Source of the DNA: Serripes groenlandicus
Lineage: Eukaryota > Mollusca > Bivalvia > Cardiida > Cardiidae
Assembly (NCBI GenBank): GCA_031761405.1
Contig: JASEVX010000013.1
Coordinates: forward strand, 47,128,143-47,192,142
Direction: 5' to 3'
DNA: 64,000 bases
The notes under the pieces are model-generated. The model was not told where the DNA came from. It saw only the letters and a list, made by a program, of their open reading frames with translations, and ran no database searches. Below are positions 32,012 to 43,095 of this stretch, piece after piece. Made by a program: the position numbers and the translations under genes. How positions within the stretch are numbered: the first letter of the stretch is position 1; every line of letters begins with the position of its first letter.

Positions 32012-32410
32012 CCGTTTTTGACGTCTCTGCAGCAGACACATTTTGAAAAAAAGTTTGAAAAAGGAATATGTATGCATAGTGTTTAACTCCGCTTTCAATA
32101 ATTTTTCCGTAAATATCACGGCGTTTACTGGGTAAGTTACCAGTACTACTGATCCATTTATCCGGACACCAGAGATTCAGTTGAAATGCTAGCCGAACAA
32201 CCCTTTGCGCAAAAGATAGAAAGCCATTACTTCCATTTTTTTAAGTCTAGAAAGAAGAATTTGCTTATAATGAGAAATCAATCCTTTTGGCACAATGTTT
32301 GCAAATCCGGTATATACTATTTTATAGTTAGTTATACATTCATTTTAAGAGGGTTTTCATATATTTGTTATAAAAATCGTCTGCTGAAATTTTATTTTGA
32401 GTGGGAAAGG
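32012..32410 (+). mobile_element. MITE split by a SINE
   Basis: After TTAA 32008-32011 come TTTTTGACGTCTCTGCAGCAG and TTTGAAAAAGGA, then SINE sequence. The MITE resumes at about 32250 with GAAGAATTTGCTTATAATGA, CTTTTGGCACAATGTTTGC and GTCTGCTG...GAGTGGGAAAGG. Confidence 0.65.
32079..32250 (-). mobile_element. SINE inserted in a MITE
   Basis: CGCTTTCAATAATTTTTCCG, TACTGGGTAAGTTACCAGTA, GAAATGCTAGCCGAACAACC and AGCCATTACTTCCATTTTTT match the family at 9371. The tRNA-like head is missing. Confidence 0.65.
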
Positions 32411-32457
32411 CTTTTGGATTGTAGTTGTAACTGCTGGGTATGCTCATTCACCATTAA

Positions 32458-33033
32458 CCCTTTCCCTCACACAACAATTCTGCAGCAGACGACTTTGAAC
32501 GTATTTTGTCAGATGGATAACCTATGACTAAAAGTGGAAAAACATTGTGACAAAAGGAGAAATTGCACGTTCTGTGCAATTTCTTCTTTTGTCACTAAGT
32601 TTTCAAAACGCCGTCTGCTTTAACCCTTTCCCTCATACAACAATTCTGCAGCAGACGACTTTGAACGTATTTTGTCAAAACATAGGAAATCTCCATAATG
32701 GAATGGATAACCTATGACTAAAAGTGGAAAACATTGTGACAAAAGGAGAAATTGCACGTTCTGTGCAATTTCTTCTTTTGTCACTAAGTTTTCAAAACGC
32801 CGTCTGCTTTAACCCTTTCCCTCACACAACAATTCTGCAGCAGACGACTTTCAACATATTTTGTCAAAAAACAGAAAATCTCTATAACTGAATGGATAAC
32901 CTATGACTAAAAGTGGAAAACATTGTGACAAAAGGAGAAATTGCTCGTTCTGAGCAATTTCTTCTTTTGTCACTATGTTTTCAAAAAGCTTCTGCTGCAG
33001 AGGCGTCAGAAAGCGTCCTTATGAGAGAAAGGG
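32458..33033 (-). repeat. tandem array of three TTAA-type MITEs
   Basis: Copies start at 32458, 32623 and 32813, each after TTAA. The first two are cut at the same place (AACGCCGTCTGC) and joined straight to TTTAACCCTTTCCC. Only the third keeps its right end (TTATGAGAGAAAGGG, TTAA 33034-33037). The first also lacks about 25 bases near its left third. The hairpins are GAAATTGCACGTTCTGTGC (copies 1 and 2) and GAAATTGCTCGTTCTGAGC (copy 3). Confidence 0.9.
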
Positions 33034-33080
33034 TTAAAAAGCAACTTTCTGTATTGCTTTTTTTATCTAATCCTCAGCGT

Positions 33081-33266
33081 TCCCACATACAGTAAATCTG
33101 CAGCAGACGACTTTGAAAACATAGAGACAAAAACCTAAAAAAATATCAAAAATAGATAGCTTAATTGTTAAATAAAGTTGAAAACATTGTGGGCCAAAGG
33201 GGAAATTGCTCATCAAAAGTCGTCTGCTGTTATTAGGTCGAAATGCGTCTGCAGGTGGGAGAAGGG
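33081..33266 (-). mobile_element. diverged MITE (CCCACA subfamily)
   Basis: TCCCACATACAGTAAATCTG...GTCGTCTGCTG...TGCAGGTGGGAGAAGGG then TTAA 33267-33270. Confidence 0.7.
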
Positions 33267-33317
33267 TTAAGCAAATTCGCAGATGTGTTCAACTTGTCTC
33301 TTCGACGTGAATACAAC

Positions 33318-33592
33318 CTGGCCGGGTAGCTCAGTTGGTAGCGTATCTGACTTGTGATCTGTAGGTCACGGGTTCGATACCCGGTTGAGGCGAACATTCT
33401 TTCGGGCGATTTTTCCCCATTGCCTCTCACCTCCGATTTATGTGAGAAGGTAGTCAGTGGCTTCGAAAGAATGTTGTGCAAGTACTGGTGTGGGAAAGCA
33501 AGGAAAACATGGGTAGGTGCACTGACTGCCGTGATATGACCAAAGCTGTTGAAAGCGGCGTTAAACTCCAAACAAACAAACAAACAAACAAA
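33318..33592 (+). mobile_element. tRNA-derived SINE with (AAAC)n tail
   Basis: The head GGCCGGGTAGCTCAGTTGGT (A box) and GGGTTCGATACCCGGTTGAG (B box) fits RNA polymerase III promoters. The body has GAAAGAATGTTGTGCAAGTA. The 3' end is GAAAGCGGCGTTAAACTCCA followed by five CAAA units. Not a functional tRNA gene, since the head runs into a SINE body with no terminator. Confidence 0.85.
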
Positions 33593-33599
33593 TCGACGT

Positions 33600-34015
33600 G
33601 AATACATCAGTTAACCCTTTGCCCCATACAGTTGGTGATACCATTTACTTGCAGTGAACGAGAGTTATGGAACCCTTTCCAATATATACAACACATATGC
33701 ACGAGACAATTTCGAAAACATCTATGCAAAGATATGTAAACGCTTAAACGTTGAAAAAGAATCCGCCATTGACGAGCGTCGGGGATTTGGTACCGGGCTC
33801 GATCCCCAGTCGCGACGGAGTCTTGGTGGAGTACCCTATGGCAAGGTACATTTCTTAGCATAGTACTGATTTTTGTTGAATCGCCGTGATAAAAACAGAT
33901 TAAGTGTTGAAAACGGCGTCAAACCCTTATAAAATGGTTTCAACTGCCGTGTATCTAACGACGGTTGTCGGGAGTTCGAACCCTGGCTCGGCCATTAATT
34001 TCTCTCCGGTAAATG
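33600..34015 (+). mobile_element. stacked MITE and SINE fragments
   Basis: CCCTTTGCCCCATACAG and CCCTTTCCAATATATACAAC (MITE ends) are followed by a SINE remnant at 33765-33930 (GGGCTCGATCCCCAGTCG to GAAAACGGCGTCAAACCC). A tRNA-like B box, GGGAGTTCGAACCCTGGCTC, lies at about 33970. Confidence 0.55.
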
Positions 34016-34160
34016 ACAAATAATATTCCGACGACTAGCCATAGCGTCTTCCTCAAATGGGATTAACAGTCTTTTTGGATTGATAACCAGTTGGGTAGAG
34101 TTCATGTTCGAGAATCCCAGGAAGATCACACGAGTGGCGATCTGGCCGCCGTGGTATAAA

Positions 34161-34418
34161 TGAACGTAGCCGTCCCGCGATAAAACCAACATTGTGGACT
34201 CTGCGTAAAGTATCGACCGGATCAGGCTAAGCATGCCACGCAGGCTAACCCGGACAGACACTTTTCGCCTCCTGTGGATTTTCTGTTTCAGGAATCATTA
34301 CTTCATACCTCTAACCCCCTGATACGGAATGTGTTAGCCCAGATCAGTCTGCGCGGGCTGATCTGGGTAGATACATTACGCAGAGGCCATATTGTTGGTT
34401 TTCTTGCGATACGGCTCA
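34161..34418. mobile_element. palindromic bivalve-type MITE (AAAACCAACA ends)
   Basis: GCCGTCCCGCGATAAAACCA at the left and TTGGTTTTCTTGCGATACGG at the right, with CTCTGCGTAAAGTATCGACC / GATACATTACGCAGAGG inside. Second copy of the family at 22233. Confidence 0.85.
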
Positions 34419-35309
34419 ACTATTGTTGTAAACGGCGTTAAACTCCATCCCAACGATCAAAGATCGTTTGCTGCGTCAACTATCGAAAGTATTTAGTAGT
34501 ACGTTCCCAACAGGCCTACCAATCAATCCATCTAAATAAATATGCAACTAATGTAGAACGATCTTAATGGGCTCGTCGATTTCCGTACGATGTCGGAAGT
34601 CATTAACAGTATACAAACTCGGAGACTGTAGTCCTAAGTCATGAGACATCGGTATTGTTCGAAAGACCCTGAAACAATACCGATCTCTTACTTATGTAAC
34701 CGGCCTGATACGGAATTTGCCGACACAATTCGGGATCCTACACGAATACATGCACGTTTAAGGATGGAAGTCCTCTATATTGACCTCTTGGTTGGTTTTT
34801 GTTATTATTTCTTCGTCTTTCTTACCATATCTGATTTTCGAGCAACACATATCAAACAGTTTTATATGAAGGTATTAAACCAGCCATCAATGCATTTGCA
34901 TTTTCTTATTTCTTTGGCGCATATAGATGGGATGTCGGGGTCACATTGAGGACTACAAGTAATTATTTAAAATAGAACAGCCAACATATATTAGCGATAA
35001 GAAAATGATACTAGGTCATGCTATCTATTAATAACTTAAATGATGATCTGACTAAAGTGTAAAATTCGAATTGACTTTACCCTTTTACAGATTAAAACGA
35101 CATTTCACCCTATAGCATAAAGCAGGCATGTTTTTGATAGAGTAAATTAGATAAGAGTGTTATTATGGAACGTTGCATATCCTTCTAACAGAAATTCGAA
35201 ATTATTTACAAAAATTTGGCCAATGCTTTCCACGGAGAAGGTTTTCAGCCTTCGTATACATTTTGATGACTAGAGATACTTCAACGCAGTAATATGGTAG
35301 ACTCAAACA
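34419..35309. other. interval without recognised gene
   Basis: A hairpin CGGTATTGTTCG / CTGAAACAATACCG lies at 34651-34683. A 102-codon open frame at 34641-34949 begins at it but shows no motif beyond a hydrophobic stretch, and I do not call it a gene. Confidence 0.45.
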
Positions 35310-35619
35310 AACAACGTTTCTGCGGCTTAATTTCAAATCGGGTCAGTAGTTTCATAGATAACAGGTTCATGCCTGTGCGGCCATGTTTTTTTTTATGAAT
35401 CAACATGATTTGAAGAAATCTGAAAACAGTTCACATTCGGAACGGTTCCGCCGATTGACAATTTTTTTTTGACAATATTGTATGGACGTAAACTACATAG
35501 TTTCTAGTCAAACAACACATCATAGTAATATATATAATACAAAAATGTACAATCAATTACAATAAACATGAAATAAACACAAAGTCGAATGTTTACCATT
35601 AAAGATAGATAATAATAAT

Positions 35620-35647
<28 letters not shown>
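35310..35647 (+). repeat. pearl-like core fragment, then poly(A)
   Basis: CGGCTTAATTTCAAATCGGG to GAATCAACATGATTTGAAG matches the core unit of the repeats after 38 kb. Positions 35620-35647 are an uninterrupted A run, possibly a retroelement tail. Confidence 0.5.
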
Positions 35648-35650
<3 letters not shown>

Positions 35651-36165
35651 TTATCACATGTACTAATATCTAATTATGAAGAGGAGCACTTAAATCATAT
35701 CACAGGATCTTCCTGGTATAATAGGAGTATACTAATCTTTTTTTTTTACAGTAGCAATGTGATTATTGTATATTGTTAATAAAGCTATTTCTACGGATAA
35801 AGGCTTTCTTAATATATTTTGAAAATGTAAAAGTTTTTGCTTGTTATTGTTTTTTAGTAAAGTAATAAACAGCGTCGTGATAAGGGACATACGTCTGACA
35901 ATCAATGGCCTAATAACAGTATATACATTTATTTGGGAAGTTAGTGAGTTGCCTGGGAAATATATTTTGTAATTTACTGGTGCGAGAAAGTCAATCAATA
36001 CATGGTTAGGTCTTGTGGCTGCCGTCCCATGATATAACTGAAAAACTGTTTTAAACGTCGCGGCGAAGCAATCAATTGATGTAAATGTGGTAGCAATAAA
36101 GACGGCAAATGGTGGATTATTAAGAGGTCGTACCTAATAGCACGGGGCTCCTGATGGGAAATAAA

Positions 36166-37583
36166 AACAAGAAGACCCTGATGATAATATTTCGTTCACC
36201 TGATTTAAAAGAACTTCAAATCTGGCGAACACACTTTTCAGAAAGACGATTTTAAAACTAAATGATATTCACATAATTATAAGGAAAACAAGTTCCATCC
36301 ACAGGCCGCTATGATTTTCAAATGGTATGAATAACTCGAACATTCTTGAAAGGGGGTTTCGCTTAATATTTTCGAATCGGGCCAGTACTTTTGGACAAGA
36401 AAAGTCTTAACGTTTTTGCATTTTCACCTATTTCTAATTCTGCAACAACCATAGTTCTTCTAAATAATCCACATGATTTTTCTCTTCGTTTTTGTCCTAG
36501 TGACATTGTTTTTGACTTGATACGAACCCTATTTCTGATTCTGCAACAACCATAGTTCTTTTAAATAATCCACATGACTTTTCTCTTCGTTTTTGTCCTA
36601 GTGACATTGTTTTTGACTTGATACGAACCCTATTTCTGATTCTGCAACAACCATAGTTCTTATAAATAATCCACATGATTTTTCTCTTCGTTTTTGTCCT
36701 AGTGACATTGTTTTTGACTTGATACGAATCCTCTTTCTAATTCTGCAACAACCAAAGTTCTTCTAGAGAATCCACATGATTTTTCTATTGTTTTTGTCCA
36801 AATGATACTACTTTTGACTTGATATGAACCCTATTTCTGATTCTGCAACAACCAAAGTTCTTCTAGAGAATTCCAAATGCACATCCCCACCTAGTGACCT
36901 TGTTTTTTATTTTATATGAACACTATTTTTAATTATGCAGCAACCAAAGTTCTTCTAAAGATTCCACATACGTTTTCTCTTTTTGTTTGGTCCTAGTTAC
37001 CTTGCTTTTGACTTTATATGAACCCCTTTTCTGATTCTGCACCAACAAAGTTCTTAAAGAGAATCCACATACATTTTTTTGTTTTGTTATAGTGACCTTG
37101 TTTTTGACATTGAACCCAACACAGTTTCTGATTGCTACAACCAAAAAATCCACTAGATTATTATTTACTTTGTCCCAGTGTCCAATCAAGGAGGGGAATC
37201 TTGCTAATTCTCACTGTTTTGAATGTTCCCCTCTAAATGTATATGGCAGGGGGGAATCTTTTACATAGACAAAGAAAGAAAAATGCCTCAATTTGTTCAT
37301 AAAATCAATTTTCCTGCTGTGTCCTAGTGGATTTTATACGAACCCAAATTTACCATAGACTAAATGAAAATGTAATAACACAAAGAGTACTTTGCAAGTG
37401 GTTCTGTTTTATTGGTTTATAAATTGACCCATATTCGAACTTGGCCTAGATATCAAGGTAAACAAAGTGAAACAGTTTAATAAAGATTGACTGAAAACAG
37501 TGAACAATAGCATGTTAACAAGCACATTGTTGACAGATGATCACAATAACTACCTTCAACGCGTCGTGCACAGATGAGCTTAC
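36166..37583 (+). repeat. pearl/Helitron-like repeat with internal 101-bp tandem array
   Basis: It begins AACAAGAAGACCCTGATGAT...CGTTCACCTG, a decayed form of the AACAAGAGGGCCATGATGGC start seen at 43982. It ends GATCACAATAACTACCTTCA...GTCGTGCACAGATGAGCTTA. The interior at 36431-37160 holds about eight units of 101 bp (TTCTGATTCTGCAACAACCA to TTGACTTGATACGAACCCTA), better conserved on the left. Confidence 0.7.
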
Positions 37584-37588
37584 ACTGT

Positions 37589-37632
37589 GTAAGTAAGTAA
37601 GTAAGTAAGTAAGTACAAGTAAGTAAGTACAT
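37589..37632 (+). repeat. (TAAG)n microsatellite
   Basis: About ten GTAA units with one interruption. A further ACACACACATATATATATAT tract lies at 37804-37829. Confidence 0.9.
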
Positions 37633-37969
37633 CTGTTATGAAAGTGACACGTAAATAACAAATATAAAAAATAATACAAAGTTTGTTGGTAAAACAACCG
37701 GCCCCATTGCCCTATATATCACTATCTATAAGGATAATGTCTATATACATAAGTTCAAGCATTCTTATCAGTCTGTGGTTCATGAAGTCTATGATAGACT
37801 ATATACACACACATATATATATATATATGTATTCATATCGATGGTCTCGTTCGAACAGGCAGAAGCTACAGCTTGTACAAGATGTAATTATTCCATCCCC
37901 AAACGAAGCCATTAATATTTCAGAAATGCTATGATTTTTAGGAGGTATGATGATCTTTTGTGTAAGTTA

Positions 37970-38173
37970 ACCCCCGTTTACTAAAATGAAAAAGTAATAA
38001 TAAAAATAAATTTTACAAGTGATTATGTTATATCGGTTTACAAGTTGAAAAGCAAATTTAAAATGGTAAAGTATAAAAAAAGGTGCATTTTTATTCAAGA
38101 AATCATAGTACAATAGACATCAGGCCATCGTAATAGCTTACCATGAGCACTTTGCGCCCAGGTGAGCTAAAAT
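37970..38173 (+). repeat. pearl-like 3'-end remnant
   Basis: It ends CATCGTAATAGCTTACCATG then AGCACTTTGCGCCCAGGTGA and GCTAAAA, the 3' terminus of the family. Confidence 0.55.
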
Positions 38174-38273
38174 TGCAGCTTTGAGAGTGTAAACAAGATT
38201 AACCCATATTCAAACTTGACCTAGCTATCATCAAGACAAACAATTTTAGAAAGTTTCAGAATGGTCGAGTTAA

Positions 38274-38845
38274 ACAAGAGGGCCAAGACGGTCCTGGATC
38301 GCTCACCTGTTTTTTCCACTTTAGCCATATAAGGCAAAACAGTCGTGCCTCCTGGTGGCCATGTTTTTTTTTACCAATAATAGAGGGCCAGCCAAAGTAC
38401 ATTTCTATAAAATTATTTGAAAATCAGTCGGACACTTTCGTCGGAAAAGTTTTTTAAAGTTTGCACTATAACCACATAAGGTAAAACAGCCCTTATATTT
38501 TCGGAGGAGAAGATTTTGTAAGTTTCCATTATAGAAAAAGCTCCGACTCCTGACGGCCATGTCTTTTGACCAATCAACATGGTTTGAAGGAATCGGATTC
38601 TGATAGAGAGTCATCCAAGGAGTATTTCTACAAAATTATTTGAAACTCGGCCAACCAGTTTGGGAGAAGAAGAATCTGTATCGATCCCAACAATTTGAAG
38701 GAATTCTGGTGAGGATATTGGGAAGATTACTTTCTGTGAAATGTCATCCTAATTGACCCACTGGTTACAAAGGAGACGATGTTGACGGACAAAAGGCGAT
38801 CACAATAACTCACCTTGAGCACTTCGTGCTCCTGTGAGCTAAAAA
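38274..38845 (+). repeat. pearl/Helitron-like repeat, short copy
   Basis: 5' end ACAAGAGGGCCAAGACGGTC then GATCGCTCACCTG. There are two core units. 3' end GCGATCACAATAACTCACCT then GAGCACTTCGTGCTCCTGTG and AGCTAAAAA. The terminal GAGCAC-TTC-GTGCTC forms a hairpin shortly before CTAA. Confidence 0.75.
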
Positions 38846-39363
38846 TGCAGCTTCCAAACAGGACTACTAATACGTATTAGTTGTCCCAGTTTCAAAATAT
38901 TAACACAATTTTACTTCAATTTGGCATTGTGACCTAGTTTTTGACCCCACATGACCGACTTATGAAGGTTACCAACGATTTGACGGAGATGCGTGTTCTG
39001 ATTTAGTAACACTGGTCTTTCCTAAAATCCTTTTTGATAATTGTTAAAGCTTAATCACCAATTACGTAACCCAAAAATACTGTCGTAAGAAGTTTCATTT
39101 CCCTATGGTTATGGTTATTTAGGTCATACTTTCTTTGTGTGAGAAAATAGAGACATTCGGGCGTTATATTTTTAATGATGAGAACATGTCAGAATGACAT
39201 GTACATAACTTATCATGCAATTGTTCATTTTTGTTTTCTTGAAAAAAAGATATATAGATATATATATATATATATCTGACAGTTTTACCTGGAAGGTTTT
39301 GATAATGTTTCTTCTTATATTTTAACATCATATTATCAACTGATGTGTTAACAGGCATGATTT

Positions 39364-40210
39364 TTAACTTAAGTGTCCTTTAATATGTAATATCAAATCA
39401 TCTTTAGTACTAGATTCATATCTACAAAAGTCACATTGATACGGTTGTTCATCCACTAGTTTTCTCTCTTTTCTATTGATATCCTCTGTTCCGTCATATC
39501 CAATGACACAATCATCACATGTGTTTGAACTATATTTTGCTCTACAAGTATATTCACAAACATCACATTTGTAAGGTTTATCTCCAGTATGTGTTCTCTT
39601 GTGTTTGATAAGATTACTTCTTGCTGAACAAGCATATTCACAAACATCACATTTGAAAAGTTTCTCTCCAGTGTGGATTATCTTGTGTACTATGAGACTG
39701 CTTTTTGTTGTACAAGCATATTCACAAACATCACATGTGTTAGTTGTCTGTCCAGTATGAATTATCTTGTGTGTGAAGAGACTACTTTCATGACGGCATG
39801 TATATACACAAACATCACATGTATAAGGTTTCTGTCTAGTATGAATTAGTTTGTGTTTGTTTAAATGACTTCTACGACGGCATGTATATTCACAAAGAGC
39901 ACATGTGTACGGTTTCTCACCAGTATGTATTCTCTTGTGTGTGATGAGACTACCTTTCTCACGGCATGCATATTTACAAACATCACATTTGTATGGTTTC
40001 TGTCCTGTATGTATTCTCTTGTGTGTGATGAGATGATCTTTTCGATTAAAAACATGTTTACAAACATTGCATTTAAACGGTTTCTCTCCGTTATGCAATC
40101 TTTTGTGTCTGATGAGATCACTTTTTTTATTACAAGCATATTCACAAACATCACATTTGTAAGGTTTCTGTCCAGTATGAATCATCTTGTGTCTGATGAG
40201 ATGACTTTTT
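39364..40210 (-). pseudogene. C2H2 zinc-finger protein, C-terminal part
   Basis: The frame encodes most of one finger (KSHLIRHKMIH) joined to seven complete C2H2 fingers of the type CDVCEYAC-x7-L-x2-H-x3-H with TGEKPYKC-like linkers. One broken finger follows (CDVCEYTCRAKYSSNTCDDC), then a 30-residue spacer and a final divergent finger (CDFCRYESSTKDDLILHIKGH), with stop TAA at 39366-39364. Such arrays bind DNA, usually as transcription regulators. The first finger is cut by a 1436-bp repeat at 40211-41646, beyond which the rest of the array continues in register. As it stands this part lacks its start and would only be made from an internal ATG (40185). The reverse strand is also open because of repeat structure, and is not a gene. 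Confidence 0.8.
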
Positions 40211-41646
40211 AGCTCACCTGAGCTTTGCTCAAGGTGAGTTATTGTGATCGCCTTTTGTCCGGCGTCCGTCGTGCGTCGTGCGTCGTGCGTCGTGCGTCGT
40301 GCGTCAACTTCTTCTCCTCAGTAACCAGTGGGTCAATTTGGATGAAACTTCACAGAAAGCATCCTCTCAATGACCTCACCAGAATTCCTTCAAATTTTTG
40401 GGATCCATGCAAAATTCTGGTTTCCATGGCAACGAAACTGAAAAAACTTCAAAATTCGTCTTCTCCCAAACTGGTTGGCAGATTTTCAAATAATTTTGTA
40501 GAAATGTTCCTTAGATGACCCTCTATCAGATTCCTTCAAGCCATTTTGATTGGTCGAAAAACATGGCCGCCAGGGGGGGCGGGGCTATTTTGCCTTATAT
40601 GGCTATAGTGAAAACTTAAAAAATCTTCTCCTCCGAAAGTGTCAGGCCGATTTTCAAATAATTTTGTAGAAATGTTCCTTGGGTGACCCTCTATCAGATT
40701 CCTTCAAGCCATGTTGATTGGTCGAAAAACATGGCCGCCAGGGCGGGGCTATTTTGCCTTATATGGCTATAGTGCAAACTTAAAAAATCTTCTCCTCCAA
40801 AAGTGTCAGGCCGATTTTCAAATAATTTTTTAGAAATGTTCCTTGGGTGACCCTCTATCAGATTCCTTCAAGCCATGTTGATTGGTCAAAAAACATAGCC
40901 GCCAGGGGGCGGGGCTATTTTGCCTTTTATGGCTATAGTGAACACTTAAAAAATCTTCTCCTCCATAAGTGTCGGGCCGATTTTTAAATAATTTTGTAGA
41001 AATGTTCCTTGGGTGACCCTCTATCAGATTCCTGCAAGCCATGTTGATTGGTCGAAAAACTTGGCTGCCAGGGGGCGGGGCTACTTTGCCTTATATGGCC
41101 AAAGTGAAAACTTAAAACATCTTCTCCTCCGAAAGTGTGTGGCTGATTTTCAAATAATTTTGTAAAAACGTTCCTTGGATGACCCTCTATCAGATTCCTT
41201 CAAGCCATGTTGATTGGTCGAAAAACATGGCCGCCAGGGGGGCGGGGCTATTTTGCTTTATATGGCTATAGTGAAAACTTAAAAAATCTTCTTCTCCGAA
41301 AGTGTCAGACCGATTTTCAAATAATTTTGTAGAAATGTTCCTTGGATGACCCACTTTCAGATTCCTTCAAGCCATGTTGATTGGTAAAAAAACATGGCCG
41401 CCAGTGGGCAGGGCTATTTTGCCTTATATGGCTATAGTGAAAACTTAAAACATCTTCTCCTCCAAAAGTGTCTGGCCGATTTTCAAATAATTTTGTAGAA
41501 ATGTTCCTAGGGTGACCCTCTATCAGATTCCTTCAATCCAAGTTGATTGGTCGGAAACTATGGCTGCCAGGGGGCGGGGCTTATATAGCTAAAGTGAAAA
41601 AAAAATATTAGGTGAGCGATTCCAGGGCCATCATGGCCCTCTTGTT
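40211..41646 (-). mobile_element. pearl/Helitron-like repeat inserted in the zinc-finger ORF
   Basis: Plus-strand ends are AGCTCACCTGAGCTTTGCTC and ATCATGGCCCTCTTGTT. In its own direction it starts AACAAGAGGGCCATGATGGC and ends CAGGTGAGCT followed by an A run. It holds about seven core units of roughly 180-190 bp (AGATTCCTTCAAGCCATGTT to AAATAATTTTGTAGAAATGT) and a (GTGCGTC)n tract at 40268-40304. No coding frame. The 5-base and 2-base T runs at its edges match a 7-base run in a paralogous finger, so it adds no net bases beyond itself. Confidence 0.8.
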
Positions 41647-42632
41647 TTATTACAAGCATATTCACAAACATCACATTTAAAAGGTTTCTCTCCAGTGTGG
41701 ATTCTCTTGTGTACTATGAGACTGCTTTTTGTTGTACAAGTATATTCACAAACATCACATGTGTTATTTGTCTGTCCAGTATGAATCATCTTGTGTGTGA
41801 TGAGACTACTTTTATGACGGCATGTATATTCACAAACATCACATGTATAAGGTTTCTGTCTAATATGAATTAGTTTATGTTTGTTTAAATGACTTCTCTG
41901 ATGGCATGCATATTCACAAACAGCACATGTGTACGGTTTCTCACCAGTATGTATTCTCTTGTGTGTGATGAGAGTACCTTTCTCACGGCTTGCATATTCA
42001 CAAACATCACATTTGTAAGGTTTCTGTCCTGTATGTATTCTCTTGTGTGTGATGAGAGTAGCTTTTCTATTAAAAACATGTTTACAAACATTGCATTTAA
42101 ACGGTTTCTCTCCAGTATGTATTCTTTTGTGTCTGATGAGATGACTTTCTTGATTACAAGCATATTCACAAACATCACATTTAAAAGGTTTCTCTCCAGT
42201 GTGGATTATCTTGTGTATGACGAGAGTACTTCTATGTGTACAAGCATATTCACAAACATCACATTTGTATGGTTTCTCTCCAGTATGTATTCTCTCGTGC
42301 ATGATGAGATTATTGCTTCTTATACAATAATATTCACAAACATCATATTTGAAAGGTTTCTCTCCAGTATGGATTATCCTGTGTATGACGAGATCACAAC
42401 TTGTTGTACTAGCATATTCACAAGCATCACATTTGTACGGTTTCTTTCCAGTATGAATTCTCTTGTGTATGACAAGAGAGTTGCTTTTTATACAAGCATA
42501 TTCACAAACATCACATTTGAAAGGTTTCTCCCCAGTATGAATTCTCTTGTGTATGATGAGACTTGCTTTTTTTATACAAGTACATTCACAAGCATCAAAT
42601 TTTTTTAAGTATGTTTTCTCTTGAGCGAGTTC
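41647..42632 (-). pseudogene. C2H2 zinc-finger protein, N-terminal part
   Basis: Open frame from 42632, just after a TAA at 42635-42633. It encodes about 11 fingers plus the first half of a twelfth (FKCDVCEYACNK). Finger 1 lacks its first cysteine (KKFDACECTC) and finger 4 has Tyr in place of the first Cys (FKYDVC); the others keep C-x2-C-x12-H-x3-H. Linkers are HTGEKPFKC / HTGQKPYKC. At 41646 the frame runs into the inserted repeat and stops after KTRGP. No convincing start codon context or splice acceptor is seen at the 5' end, so a first exon may be missing. Together with 39364-40210 it would make 610 residues and about 21 fingers. Function unknown beyond DNA binding. Confidence 0.8.
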
Positions 42633-43095
42633 TTATTGAATATTGTATTGTGTTTATGGTCAAAAATAGCTTGTGCTTAAACAATAGATTTTCTTACACT
42701 TACATGTTTCATTAGGTGTTTGGTTACATTAATGCTCAGCTTCTACACACATTTGTATTCAATAAAATAGTCATGGATCTTACACTTTTCAGACATTCTA
42801 CCGTAAGCTTGACTCGTTCATGTTGAGGACCAACTGCCGAATCTGTTTGATACATCAATAAACAAAGTCTTTGAAATGGATGACTTCTGCACTGAAAAGA
42901 AAACAAAATAAGTGATAAACTGACAAATAACACTCACTACATTTGAGAACAAAACTATTATATGGAGGTCTAGCCATATAATGGGATGAGCCACGATAGC
43001 ACAGTAGGTAACAGGGAGGGTTATCAGTCCGGTGTTGTCAGTTTTAGTTTTAAAACAGGCCTCAGACATTTCACTTTGAGAAAGCTTGAAGAGTC
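42633..43095. other. interval upstream of the zinc-finger frame
   Basis: No recognised coding exon. Open frames of 65 and 83 codons on the minus strand show no motif. Confidence 0.4.

Noticed and set aside
33321..33393. Possible functional tRNA gene
   Set aside because: A and B boxes are good, but the sequence runs into a SINE body and (AAAC)n tail, the anticodon arm pairs poorly, and no T-run terminator follows.
34641..34949. 102-codon frame with a hydrophobic stretch
   Set aside because: No family match, no splice context and no start environment; too weak to call a gene.
41889..42608. 239-codon plus-strand open frame
   Set aside because: It is the exact antisense of the C2H2 finger array; repeated finger codons keep the opposite strand open.
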